DNA of 64,000 nt from Calliopsis andreniformis (taxonomy: Eukaryota; Arthropoda; Insecta; Hymenoptera; Andrenidae): positions 6,696,001-6,760,000 of the forward strand of contig NW_027480440.1 of the NCBI RefSeq assembly GCF_051401765.1, written 5' to 3'. A model generated the notes under the pieces. It worked only from the letters and a program-made list of their open reading frames with translations, had not been told where the DNA came from and made no database searches. Shown here in pieces: positions 54,059 to 63,780 of the stretch; positions within the stretch are counted from its first letter, which is position 1; every line of letters begins with the position of its first letter. The translations under genes and the position numbers were made by a program.

Positions 54059-55002
54059 ACCTTCAATCCTCAATCCTCAATCCTCAATCCTCAATCCTCA
54101 ATCCTCAATCCTCAATCTTCAATACTCAATAATCAATCTTCAATCCTCAATCCTCAATCCTCAATCCTCAATCCTCTATCCTCAATCGTCCGTCTTCAAT
54201 CCTCAATACTCAACCTTTAATCCTCAATACTCAATCCTCAATCCTCATTCTCCAATCCTCAACACCCAATCCTCAATCTTCAGTCCTCAATCCTCAATCC
54301 TCAATTCTCAATCCGCAATCCGCAGTCCTCAGTCCTCAAACCTCAATCGTCATCCCTCAGCCCTCATCCTCCATCCTAAATCGTCAATCCGCAATCCTCA
54401 ATCTTCAATCCTCAATACTCAATCTTCAATCCTCAATCCTCAGTCCTCAAACCTCAATTCTGAATAATCAATCCTGAGTCCTCAATCTTCAGCCCTCAGT
54501 CCTCAACAATCAGTAGTCAATCCTCAATACTCAATAGAATATCCTCAATTTACAGTTTTCAACACTCAATACTCAATCTGCAATCTTCAAACCTCTATCC
54601 ACAAACATCAATACACATCACTCAACCCTCAACAGTCAGTCCTCAATGTTCAATCCTCAATCCTCAATTCTCAATCTTCAATCCTAAATACTGAATCTTC
54701 AATCATCAATCCACAATCCTCAATCCTCAATCCTGAATCCTCAATCCTCAATCCTCAGTCCCCAGTCCTCAATCTTCTATCCTCAATACTCAATCCTCAA
54801 TCCTCAATCCTCAATCCTCAATCCGCAATCCTCAATCCTCAATACTCAATTTTCAATCCTCAATCCTCAATCCTCAATCCTCAATCGTCAATCCTCAATC
54901 ATCAATCCTCAATCTTCAATACTCAATCCTCAATCCTCAATCCTCAATCCACAATAATCAACCATCAATCCTCAATTCTCAATACTCAATAGAATATCCT
55001 GA
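54059..55002. repeat. Mosaic satellite segment
   Basis: Heptamer array with an L-B-like 6-mer near 54365, an L-A core near 54532 and, at its right end, sequence resembling 47040-47357 that leads into an L-D landmark. No unique sequence or gene. Confidence 0.75.
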
Positions 55003-55013
55003 ATTCTCAGGAT
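54996..55013. repeat. L-D inverted repeat
   Basis: Perfect 18-bp inverted repeat ATCCTGA-ATTC-TCAGGAT, followed by ACTATACTC rather than TCTATACAC or TCTACACTC. The truncated relative at the left window edge lies in the same context. Confidence 0.9.
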
Positions 55014-55449
55014 ACTATACTCCAACCTCAATCCTCAACCCTCAGCCCTCACACTCAATCCTCAATCCACAGCCCTCAAACTTCAATCCTCAACCGTCAG
55101 TCGTCGTCCTCAATCCTCAACCCTCAATCCTCAATCCTCCCATCTTCAATCATCAATACTCAATTTTCAATCCTCAATCCTCAATCCTCAATGCTCAACC
55201 CTCAATTCTCAATATTCAACACTCAACAATCAACCATCAATACTCAATACTCAATCATCAATCCTCAATTCTCAATACTCAAGATAATATCCTGAATTCT
55301 CATGGTTCAATACTCAATCCACAATGTTCAATAATCAAATCTCAATCCTCAAACATCAATTCTCAACACTCAACCCTCAACACTCAGTCCTCTCTCTTCA
55401 ATCCTCCATCCTCAACCCTCAATCCTCAAGCGTCAATCCTCAATCCTCA
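55003..55449. repeat. Segment homologous to the left window edge
   Basis: Colinear with 1-447 at a constant 55002 bp. Shared landmarks include the CCGTCAGTCGTCGTCC motif, the CCTCCCATCTTC 8-mer and the L-C landmark near 55281. Confidence 0.85.
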
Positions 55450-55626
55450 ATCCTCAATCCTCAAACTGCAATCCTCAACCGTCAGTCGTCGTCCTCAATC
55501 CTCAACACTCAATCCTCAATCCTCCCATCTTCAATCATCAATACTCAATCTTCAATCCTCAATCCTCAATCCTCAATGCTCAACCCTCAATTCTCAATAT
55601 TCAACACTCAAGGATCAACCATCAAA
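55091..55626. repeat. 386-bp spaced duplication
   Basis: About 150 bp at 55091-55240 (CAACCGTCAG through AACCATCAA) recurs at 55477-55626. The two stretches share the CCGTCAGTCGTCGTCC motif and the CCTCCCATCTTC 8-mer. The second copy has AAGGATCAACC where the first has AACAATCAACC. Confidence 0.82.
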
Positions 55627-56240
55627 TCTCAATCCTCAAACATCAATCATCAAGACTCAATCCACAACCCTCAGTCCTCTCTCTTCACTCCTCCATCCTC
55701 AATCCTCAATCCTCAAGCGTCAATCCTCAATCCTCAATCCTCAACCCTCAATCCTCTGTCCTCAAACCTCCATCCCGAATCCTCAATCCTGAATCCTCAA
55801 TCTTCAGCCATCAGTCCTCAACAATCAATTGTCAATCCTCAATCCTCAATAGAATATCCTGAATTCACAGTTTTCGATACTCAATCCTCAATACTCAATG
55901 TTCAATCCGCAATACCCAATCCTCAATCTTCAGTCCTCAATCCTCAATCCTCAATCCTCAATCCTCAATCCTCGATCCTCAATCTTCAATCATCAATATT
56001 CAATCTTCAATCCTCAATCCTCAATCCTCAATACTCAATCCTCAATCCTCAGTCCTCAAACCTCAATCCTGAATCCTCAATCTTCAGATCTCAGTCCTCA
56101 AAAATCAATTGTCAATTCTCAATCCTCAATAGAATATCCTCGATTCACAGTTTTCAATACTCAATCCCTATTCTTCAATCTTCAAATCTCAATCCACAAA
56201 CATCAATCCTCATCACTCCACCATTAACACTCAGTCCTCA
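55627..56240. repeat. Segment homologous to 6100-6725 of HOR-A
   Basis: Same order of rare variants as HOR-A: CATCAAGACTCAATCC, CCTCTGTCCTC, CTCCATCCCG, L-A cores at 55848 and 56128 (280 bp apart), CAGTTTTCGATAC, CTCAAAAATCAATTG and CACTCCACCATTAAC. The offset drifts by 7 bp (49519 to 49512), a one-heptamer indel. Confidence 0.85.
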
Positions 56241-57731
56241 ATCTTCAATCCTCAATCCTCAGCCCTCAATCCTCAATCCTTAATCCCCAATACCCAATCC
56301 TCAATCCTCAGTCCTCAAACCTCAATCCTGAATCCTCAATCCTGAATCCTCAATCTTCAGCCCTGAGTCCTCAACAATCAGTTGTCAATCCTCAATCCTC
56401 AATAGAATATCCTCAAATCACAGTTTCCAATACTGAATACTCAATCTGCAATCTTCAGATCTCTATCCACAAACATCAATTCTCATCACTCAACCCTCAA
56501 TACTCAGTCCTCAATCCTCAATCTTCAATCCTCAATCCTCAATCCTCAATCCTCAACCTTAATCTTCAATCCTCAATACTCAATCTTCAATCCTCCATAC
56601 TCAACCTTTAATCCTCAATACTCAATCCTCAATCCTCATTCTTCAGTCCTCAATACCCAATCCCCAGTCTTCAATCCTCAATCCTCAATCCTCAATTCTC
56701 AATCCGCAATCCGCAGTCCTCAGTCCTCAAACCTCAATCCTCAACCCTCAGCCCTCATCCTCAATCCTCAATCGACAATCCGCAATCCTCAATCTTCAAT
56801 CCTCAATACTCAATCTTCAATCCTCAATCCTCAGTCCTCAAACCTCAATTCTGTATCCTCAATCCTGTGTCCTCAATCTTCAGCCCCCAGTCCTCAACAA
56901 TCAGTAGTCAATCCTCAATCCTCAATAGAATAACCTCAATTCACAGTTTTCGATACTCAATACTCAATCTGCAATCTTCAGATCTCTATCCACAAACATC
57001 AATTCTCATCACTCAACCCTCAATACTCAGTCCTCAATCCCCAATCTTCAATCCTCAATCCTCAATCCTCAATTCTCAATCCTCAATCCCCAACCCTCAA
57101 TCCTCAATCCTCAATCCCCAATACCCAATCCTCAATCCTCAGTTCCCGAACCTCAATCCTGAATCCTCAATCCTGAATCCTCAACCTTCAGCCCTGAGTC
57201 CTCAACAATCAGCTGTCAATCCTCAATCATCAATAGAATATCCTCAATTCACAGTTTTCAATACTCAATACACAATCTGCAATCTTCAGATCTCTGTCCA
57301 CAAACATCAATTCTCACCACTCAACCCTCAATCCTCAGTCCCCAATCCTCAATCTTCAATCCTCAATCCTCAGTCCTCAATCCTCAATCTTAATCTTCAA
57401 TCCTCAATACTCAATCTTCAATGCTCAATCCTCAATCCTCAATCCTCAATCCTCAGTCTTCAATCCTCAATACTCAAACTTCAATCCTCAACCCTCAATC
57501 CTCAATCCTCAATCCTCAATCCTCAATCGTCAATCTTCAATCCTCAACCCTCAATCTTCAATCCTCAATCCTCAATCCTCAATCCTCAATCCTCATTCTT
57601 CAATCCTCAATACCCAATCCTCAATCTTCAATCCTCTATCCTCAATTCTGAATCCTCAGTCCTCAATCCACAATCGTCAATCTTCAATCCTCATTCCCAA
57701 ATCCTCAATCCTCAATCTTCAATCCTCAATA
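56241..57731. repeat. Low-copy satellite segment left of HOR-H
   Basis: L-A cores near 56401 and 57230 and an AATAGAATAAC variant near 56926. The right two-thirds resembles HOR-B near 18000-18600. Nothing other than heptamer sequence is present. Confidence 0.78.
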
Positions 57732-58989
57732 CTCAATCTTCATTCCTCAATCCTCAATCCTCATTCCTCAATCCTCATTCTTCAATCCTCAATACCCAAT
57801 TCTCAATCTTCAATCCTTAATCCTCAGTCCTCAATCCTCAATCCTCAACCCTCAATCCTCAATCTTCAATCATCAGTCCCAAATCCTCAATCTTCAATAC
57901 TCAATCCTCAATCCTCAATCTTCAATCCTCAATACTCAATCTTCTATCCTCAATCCTCAAACCTCAATCCTCAATCCTCAACCTTCAATCCTCAATACTC
58001 AATCTTCAATCCTCAACCCTCAATCCTCAATCTTCAATCCTCAATCCTCAATACTCAATCGTCAATCTTCAATCCTCAAGACTCAATCTTCAATCCTCAA
58101 TCCTCAATCCTCAATCCTCAATCCTCATTCTTCAATCCTCAATACCCAATCCTCAATCTTCAATCCTCAATCCTCAGACCTCAATCCGCAATCCTCAATC
58201 CTCAATCCTCAATCCTCAATCTTCAATCCTCAGTCCCAAATCCTCAATCTTCAATACTCAATCCTCAATCCTCAATACCCAGTCCTCAATCTTCAATCCT
58301 CAATCCTCAATCCTCACATCTCAATCCGCAACCCTCAGTCCTCAGTCCTCAAACCACAATCCTCAACCATCAGCCCTCATCCTCAATCCTCAATCCTCAA
58401 TCTTCAATCCTCAAGCCTCAATCCTCAAGCCTGAGTCCTCAATCCTGAATCCTCGGTCCTCTAACCTCAATCCTGAATCCTCAATCCTGAATCCTCAATC
58501 TTCAGGCCACAGACCTCAACAATCAGACGTCAATCCTCAATCCTCAATAGAATATCATAAATTCACAGATTTCAATACTCAATACTCAATCTGCAATCTT
58601 CAGATCTCTATCCACAAACATCAATTCTCATCACTCAACCTTCAACACTCAGTCCCCAATGCTCAATCTTCAATCCTCAATCCTCAATCCTTCATCCTCA
58701 ATCCTCAATCTTCAATCCTCAATACTCAATCTTCAATCCTCAATCCTCAATCCTCAATCTTCAATACTCTATCCTCAATCGTCAGTCTTCAATCCTCAAT
58801 ACTCAACCTTTAATCCTCAATACTCAATCCTCAATCCTCATTCTTAAATCCTCAATACCCAATCCTCAATCTTCAATCCTCAATCCTCAACCCTCAATTA
58901 TCAATCCGCAATCCGCAGTCCTCAGTCCTCAAACCTCAATCCTCAACCCTCAGCCCTCATCCTCAATCCTCAATCGACAATCCGCAATC
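57732..58989. repeat. HOR-H copy 1 (1258 bp)
   Basis: Offset to copy 2 is 1258, then 1251 after a one-heptamer indel near 58205. It contains the L-A subtype with CAGGCCACAGACC, CAGACGTC and ATAAATTCACAGATTTC (core 58545), shared with HOR-B (17660, 24029, 29273). The length equals 180 heptamers minus 2, matching two CAGCCCTCATCC 6-mers (near 58375 and 58955). Confidence 0.88.
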
Positions 58990-60250
58990 CTCAATCTTCA
59001 TTCCTCAATCCTCAATCCTCAATCCTCAATCCTCATTCTTCAATCCTCAATACCCAATTCTCAATCTTCAATCCTTAATCCTCAGTCCTCAATCCTCAAT
59101 CCTCAACCCTCAATCCTCAATCTTCAATCATCAGTCCCAAATCCTCAATCTTCAATACTCAATCCTCAATCCTCAATCTTCAATCCTCAATACTCAATCT
59201 TCTATCCTCAATCCTCAAACCTCAATCCTCAATCCTCAACCTTCAATCCTCAATACTCAATCTTCAATCCTCAACCCTCAATCCTCAATCTTCAATCCTC
59301 AATCCTCAATACTCAATCGTCAATCTTCAATCCTCAAGACTCAATCTTCAATCCTCAATCCTCAATCCTCAATCCTCAATCCTCATTCTTCAATCCTCAA
59401 TACCCAATCCTCAATCTTCAATCCTCAATCCTCAGACCTCAATCCGCAATCCTCAATCCTCAATCCTCAATCTTCAATCCTCAGTCCCAAATCCTCAATC
59501 TTCAATACTCAATCCTCAATCCTCAATACCCAGTCCTCAATCTTCAATCCTCAATCCTCAATCCTCACATCTCAATCCGCAACCCTCAGTCCTCAGTCCT
59601 CAAACCACAATCCTCAACCATCAGCCCTCATCCTCAATCCTCAATCCTCAATCTTCAATCCTCAAGCCTCAATCCTCAAGCCTGAGTCCTCAATCCTGAA
59701 TCCTCGGTCCTCTAACCTCAATCCTGAATCCTCAATCCTGAATCCTCAATCTTCAGGCCACAGACCTCAACAATCAGACGTCAATCCTCAATCCTCAATA
59801 GAATATCATAAATTCACAGATTTCAATACTCAATACTCAATCTGCAATCTTCAGATCTCTATCCACAAACATCAATTCTCATCACTCAACCTTCAACACT
59901 CAGTCCCCAATGCTCAATCTTCAATCCTCAGTCCTCAATCCTTCATCCTCAATCCTCAATCTTCAATCCTCAATACTCAATCTTCAATCCTCAATCCTCA
60001 ATCCTCAATCTTCAATACTCTATCCTCAATCGTCAGTCTTCAATCCTCAATACTCAACCTTTAATCCTCAATACTCAATCCTCAATCCTCATTCTTAAAT
60101 CCTCAATACCCAATCCTCAATCTTCAATCCTCAATCCTCAACCCTCAATTATCAATCCGCAATCCGCAGTCCTCAGTCCTCAAACCTCAATCCTCAACCC
60201 TCAGCCCTCATCCTCAATCCTCAATCGACAATCCGCAATCCTCAATCTTC
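58990..60250. repeat. HOR-H copy 2 (about 1.25 kb)
   Basis: It abuts copy 1, with few differences (for example CAGTCCTCAATCCTTC near 59929 versus CAATCCTCAATCCTTC near 58678). It ends at about 60250 on a switch to sequence like 56790-56880. Confidence 0.88.
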
Positions 60251-60618
60251 AATCCTCAATACTCAATCTTCAATCCTCAATCCTCAGTCCTCAAACCTCA
60301 ATTCTGTATCCTCAATCCTGTGTGCTCAATCTTCAGCCCTCAGTCCTCAACAATCAGTAGTCAATCCTCAATCCTCAATAGAATATCCTCAATTCACAGT
60401 TTTCTACACTCAATACTCAATCAGCAATCTTCAAGCCTCTATCCAGAAACATCAATTCTCATCACTCAACCCTCAACTCTCAGTCCTCAATGTTCAATAC
60501 TCAATCATCAATCCTCAATCCTCAATCCGCAATAATCAACCATCAATCCTCAATCCTCAATCTTCAATACTCAATCCTCAATCGTCAATCCTCAATCCTC
60601 AACCCTCAATCCTCAATC
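60251..60618. repeat. Short segment between HOR-H and HOR-I
   Basis: Heptamer sequence with one L-A core near 60378 and a variant TCTATCCAGAAAC. It resembles 56800-57040. No other feature. Confidence 0.75.
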
Positions 60619-61652
60619 CTCAATCCTCAATCCTCAATCCTCAATCGTCAATCTTCAATCCTCAACCCTCAATCTTCAATCCTCAATCCTCAATCCTCAA
60701 TCCTCAATCCACATTCTTCAATCCTCAATACCCAATCCTCAATCTTCAATCGTCTATCCTCAATTCTGAATCCTCAATCCTCAGACCACAATCCTCAATC
60801 TTCAATCCTCATTCCCAAATCCTCAATCCTCAATCTTCAATCGTCAATACTCAATCTTCATTCCTCAATCCTCAATCCTCAATCCTCAATCCTCATTCTT
60901 CAATCCTCAATACCCAATCCTCAATCTTCAATCCTTAATCCTCAGTCCTCAATCCTCAATCCTCAATCCTCAATCCTCAATCTTCAATCCTCAGTCCCAA
61001 ATACTCAATCTTCAATACTCAATCCTCAATCCTCAATCTTGAATCCTCAATACTCAATCTTCAATACTCAATACTCAATCCTCTATCCTCAATACCCAAT
61101 CCTCAATCTTCAATCCTCTATCCTCAATCCTCAATTCTCAAACATCAATCCTCAATCCTCAGACCTCAAACGTCAATACTCAACCCTCAGTCCTCGTCCA
61201 CAATCCACAACACTCAATCCTCAATCCTCAGACCTCAAACGTCAATACTCAACCCTCAGTCCTCGTCCACAATCCACAACACTCAATCCTCATTCCTCAA
61301 TCTTCAATTCTCAATCCTCAATCCTCAATCCTCAATCCTCAATCCTCAGTCCTCAAACGTCAATCCTGAATGCTCAATCCTGAATCCTCAATCTTCAGCC
61401 CTCAGTCCTCAACAATCAGTTGTCAGTACTCAATCCTCAATAGAATATCATCAATTCACAGTTTTCAATACCCAATACTCAATCTGCAATCTTCAAATCT
61501 CTATCCACAAACATCAATTCTCATCACTCAACCCTCAACACTCAGTCTTCAATCCTCAATCATCAATCTTCAATCCTCAATCCTCAATCCTCAATCCTCA
61601 ATCCTCGATCCTCAAGCCTCAGTTCTCAAACCTCAATCTTCTATCCTCGATA
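60619..61652. repeat. HOR-I copy 1 (1034 bp)
   Basis: Constant 1034-bp offset to copy 2 (61370 with 62404, L-A core near 61439 with 62473). The length equals 148 heptamers minus 2, matching its two L-B 6-mers (GTCCAC) in the 69-bp doublet at 61161-61298. No difference from copy 2 was noticed away from the ends. Confidence 0.9.
61161..61298. repeat. 69-bp L-B tandem doublet
   Basis: Two 69-bp units (61161-61229, 61230-61298), each nine heptamers plus one 6-mer, beginning AGACCTCAAACGTC and containing TCAGTCCTCGTCCAC. The doublet is repeated in HOR-I copy 2 at 62195-62332. The related L-B landmark near 63380 is single. Confidence 0.9.
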
Positions 61653-62703
61653 CTCAATCCTCAATCCTCAATCCTCAATCGTCAATCTTCAATCCTCAAC
61701 CCTCAATCTTCAATCCTCAATCCTCAATCCTCAATCCTCAATCCACATTCTTCAATCCTCAATACCCAATCCTCAATCTTCAATCGTCTATCCTCAATTC
61801 TGAATCCTCAATCCTCAGACCACAATCCTCAATCTTCAATCCTCATTCCCAAATCCTCAATCCTCAATCTTCAATCGTCAATACTCAATCTTCATTCCTC
61901 AATCCTCAATCCTCAATCCTCAATCCTCATTCTTCAATCCTCAATACCCAATCCTCAATCTTCAATCCTTAATCCTCAGTCCTCAATCCTCAATCCTCAA
62001 TCCTCAATCCTCAATCTTCAATCCTCAGTCCCAAATACTCAATCTTCAATACTCAATCCTCAATCCTCAATCTTCAATCCTCAATACTCAATCTTCAATA
62101 CTCAATACTCAATCCTCTATCCTCAATACCCAATCCTCAATCTTCAATCCTCTATCCTCAATCCTCAATTCTCAAACATCAATCCTCAATCCTCAGACCT
62201 CAAACGTCAATACTCAACCCTCAGTCCTCGTCCACAATCCACAACACTCAATCCTCAATCCTCAGACCTCAAACGTCAATACTCAACCCTCAGTCCTCGT
62301 CCACAATCCACAACACTCAATCCTCATTCCTCAATCTTCAATTCTCAATCCTCAATCCTCAATCCTCAATCCTCAATCCTCAGTCCTCAAACGTCAATCC
62401 TGAATGCTCAATCCTGAATCCTCAATCTTCAGCCCTCAGTCCTCAACAATCAGTTGTCAGTACTCAATCCTCAATAGAATATCATCAATTCACAGTTTTC
62501 AATACCCAATACTCAATCTGCAATCTTCAAATCTCTATCCACAAACATCAATTCTCATCACTCAACCCTCAACACTCAGTCTTCAATCCTCAATCATCAA
62601 TCTTCAATCCTCAATCCTCAATCCTCAATCCTCAATCCTCGATCCTCAAGCCTCAGTTCTCAAACCTCAATCTTCTATCCTCGATACTCAATCCTCAATC
62701 CTC
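61653..62703. repeat. HOR-I copy 2 (about 1.05 kb)
   Basis: It abuts copy 1 and includes the second 69-bp doublet. It diverges at about 62704, where the sequence switches to match HOR-B near 19340. Confidence 0.9.
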
Positions 62704-62995
62704 AACCCTCAATCCGCATTCTTCAATCGTCAATACTAAATCTTCAATCCTCAATCCTCAATCCTCAATCCTCAAACGTGAATCTTCAATCATCAATCCT
62801 CAATCTTCAGTACTCAATCCTCAATCCTCAATCCTCAATCCTCAATAATCAACCATCAATACCCAATTCTCAATACTCAACAGAATATCCTGAATTCTCA
62901 GGATTCTATACACAAACCTCAATCCTCAACCCTCAGCCCTCACTCTCAATCCTCAATCCACAATCCTCAAACCTCAATCCTCAAGCGTCAATCCT
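62704..62995. repeat. HOR-B-like segment with L-D landmark
   Basis: Matches HOR-B copy 1 near 19340-19620 (offset about 43373), including CTCAAACGTGAATC, the L-D hairpin and CAGCCCTCACTCTC. Confidence 0.83.
62887..62904. repeat. L-D inverted repeat
   Basis: Perfect 18-bp inverted repeat ATCCTGA-ATTC-TCAGGAT, 43373 bp after the one at 19514, preceded by CAACAGAAT as in HOR-B. Confidence 0.9.
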
Positions 62996-63780
62996 CAATC
63001 CTCAATCCTCAACCCTCAATCCTCAGTCCTCAAACCTCTATCCCGAATCCTCAATCCTGAATCCTCAATCTTCAGACCTCAGTCCTCATCAATCAATTGT
63101 CAATCCTCAATCCTCAATAGAATATCCTCAATTCACAGTATTCAATACTCGATCCCCATTGTTCAATCTTCAAATCTCAATCCACAAACATCAATTTTCA
63201 TAACTCAACCCTCATCACTCAGTCCTAAATCTTCAATCCTCAACCCTCAATCCTCAATCTTCAATCCTCAATACTCAATCTTCAATCCTCAATACTCAAT
63301 CCTCAATCCTCAATACCCAATCCTCAATCTTCAATCCTCAATCCTCAATCCTCAATTCTCAAACATCAATCCTCAATCCTCAGACCTCAAACGTCAATAC
63401 TCAACCCTCAGTCCTCGTCCACAATCCACAACACTCAATCCTCATTCCTCAATCTTCAATTCTCAATCCTCAATCCTCAATACTCAATCCTCAATCCTCA
63501 ACCCTCAATCCTCAGTCCTCAAACCTCTATCCCGAATCCTCAATCCTGAATCCTCAATCTTCAGCCCTCAGTCCTCAACAATCAATTGTCAATCCTCAAT
63601 CCTCAATAGAACATCCTCAATTCACAGTTTTCAATACTCGATCCCCATTGTTCAATCTTCAAATCTCAATCCACAAACATCAATTCTCATCACTCAACCG
63701 TCAACACTCAGTCCTAAATCTTCAATCCTCAACCCTCAATCCTCAATCTTCAATCCTCAGTACTCAATCTTCAATCCTCA
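62996..63780. repeat. 489-bp spaced tandem duplication
   Basis: About 62996-63290 recurs at 63485-63780 (offset 489 bp = 70 heptamers minus 1, with one L-B 6-mer near 63417). L-A core AATAGAATAT at about 63117 corresponds to AATAGAACAT at about 63606. The first copy has private substitutions such as CAGTATTCAATACTCG and TTTTCATAACTC. Confidence 0.82.
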
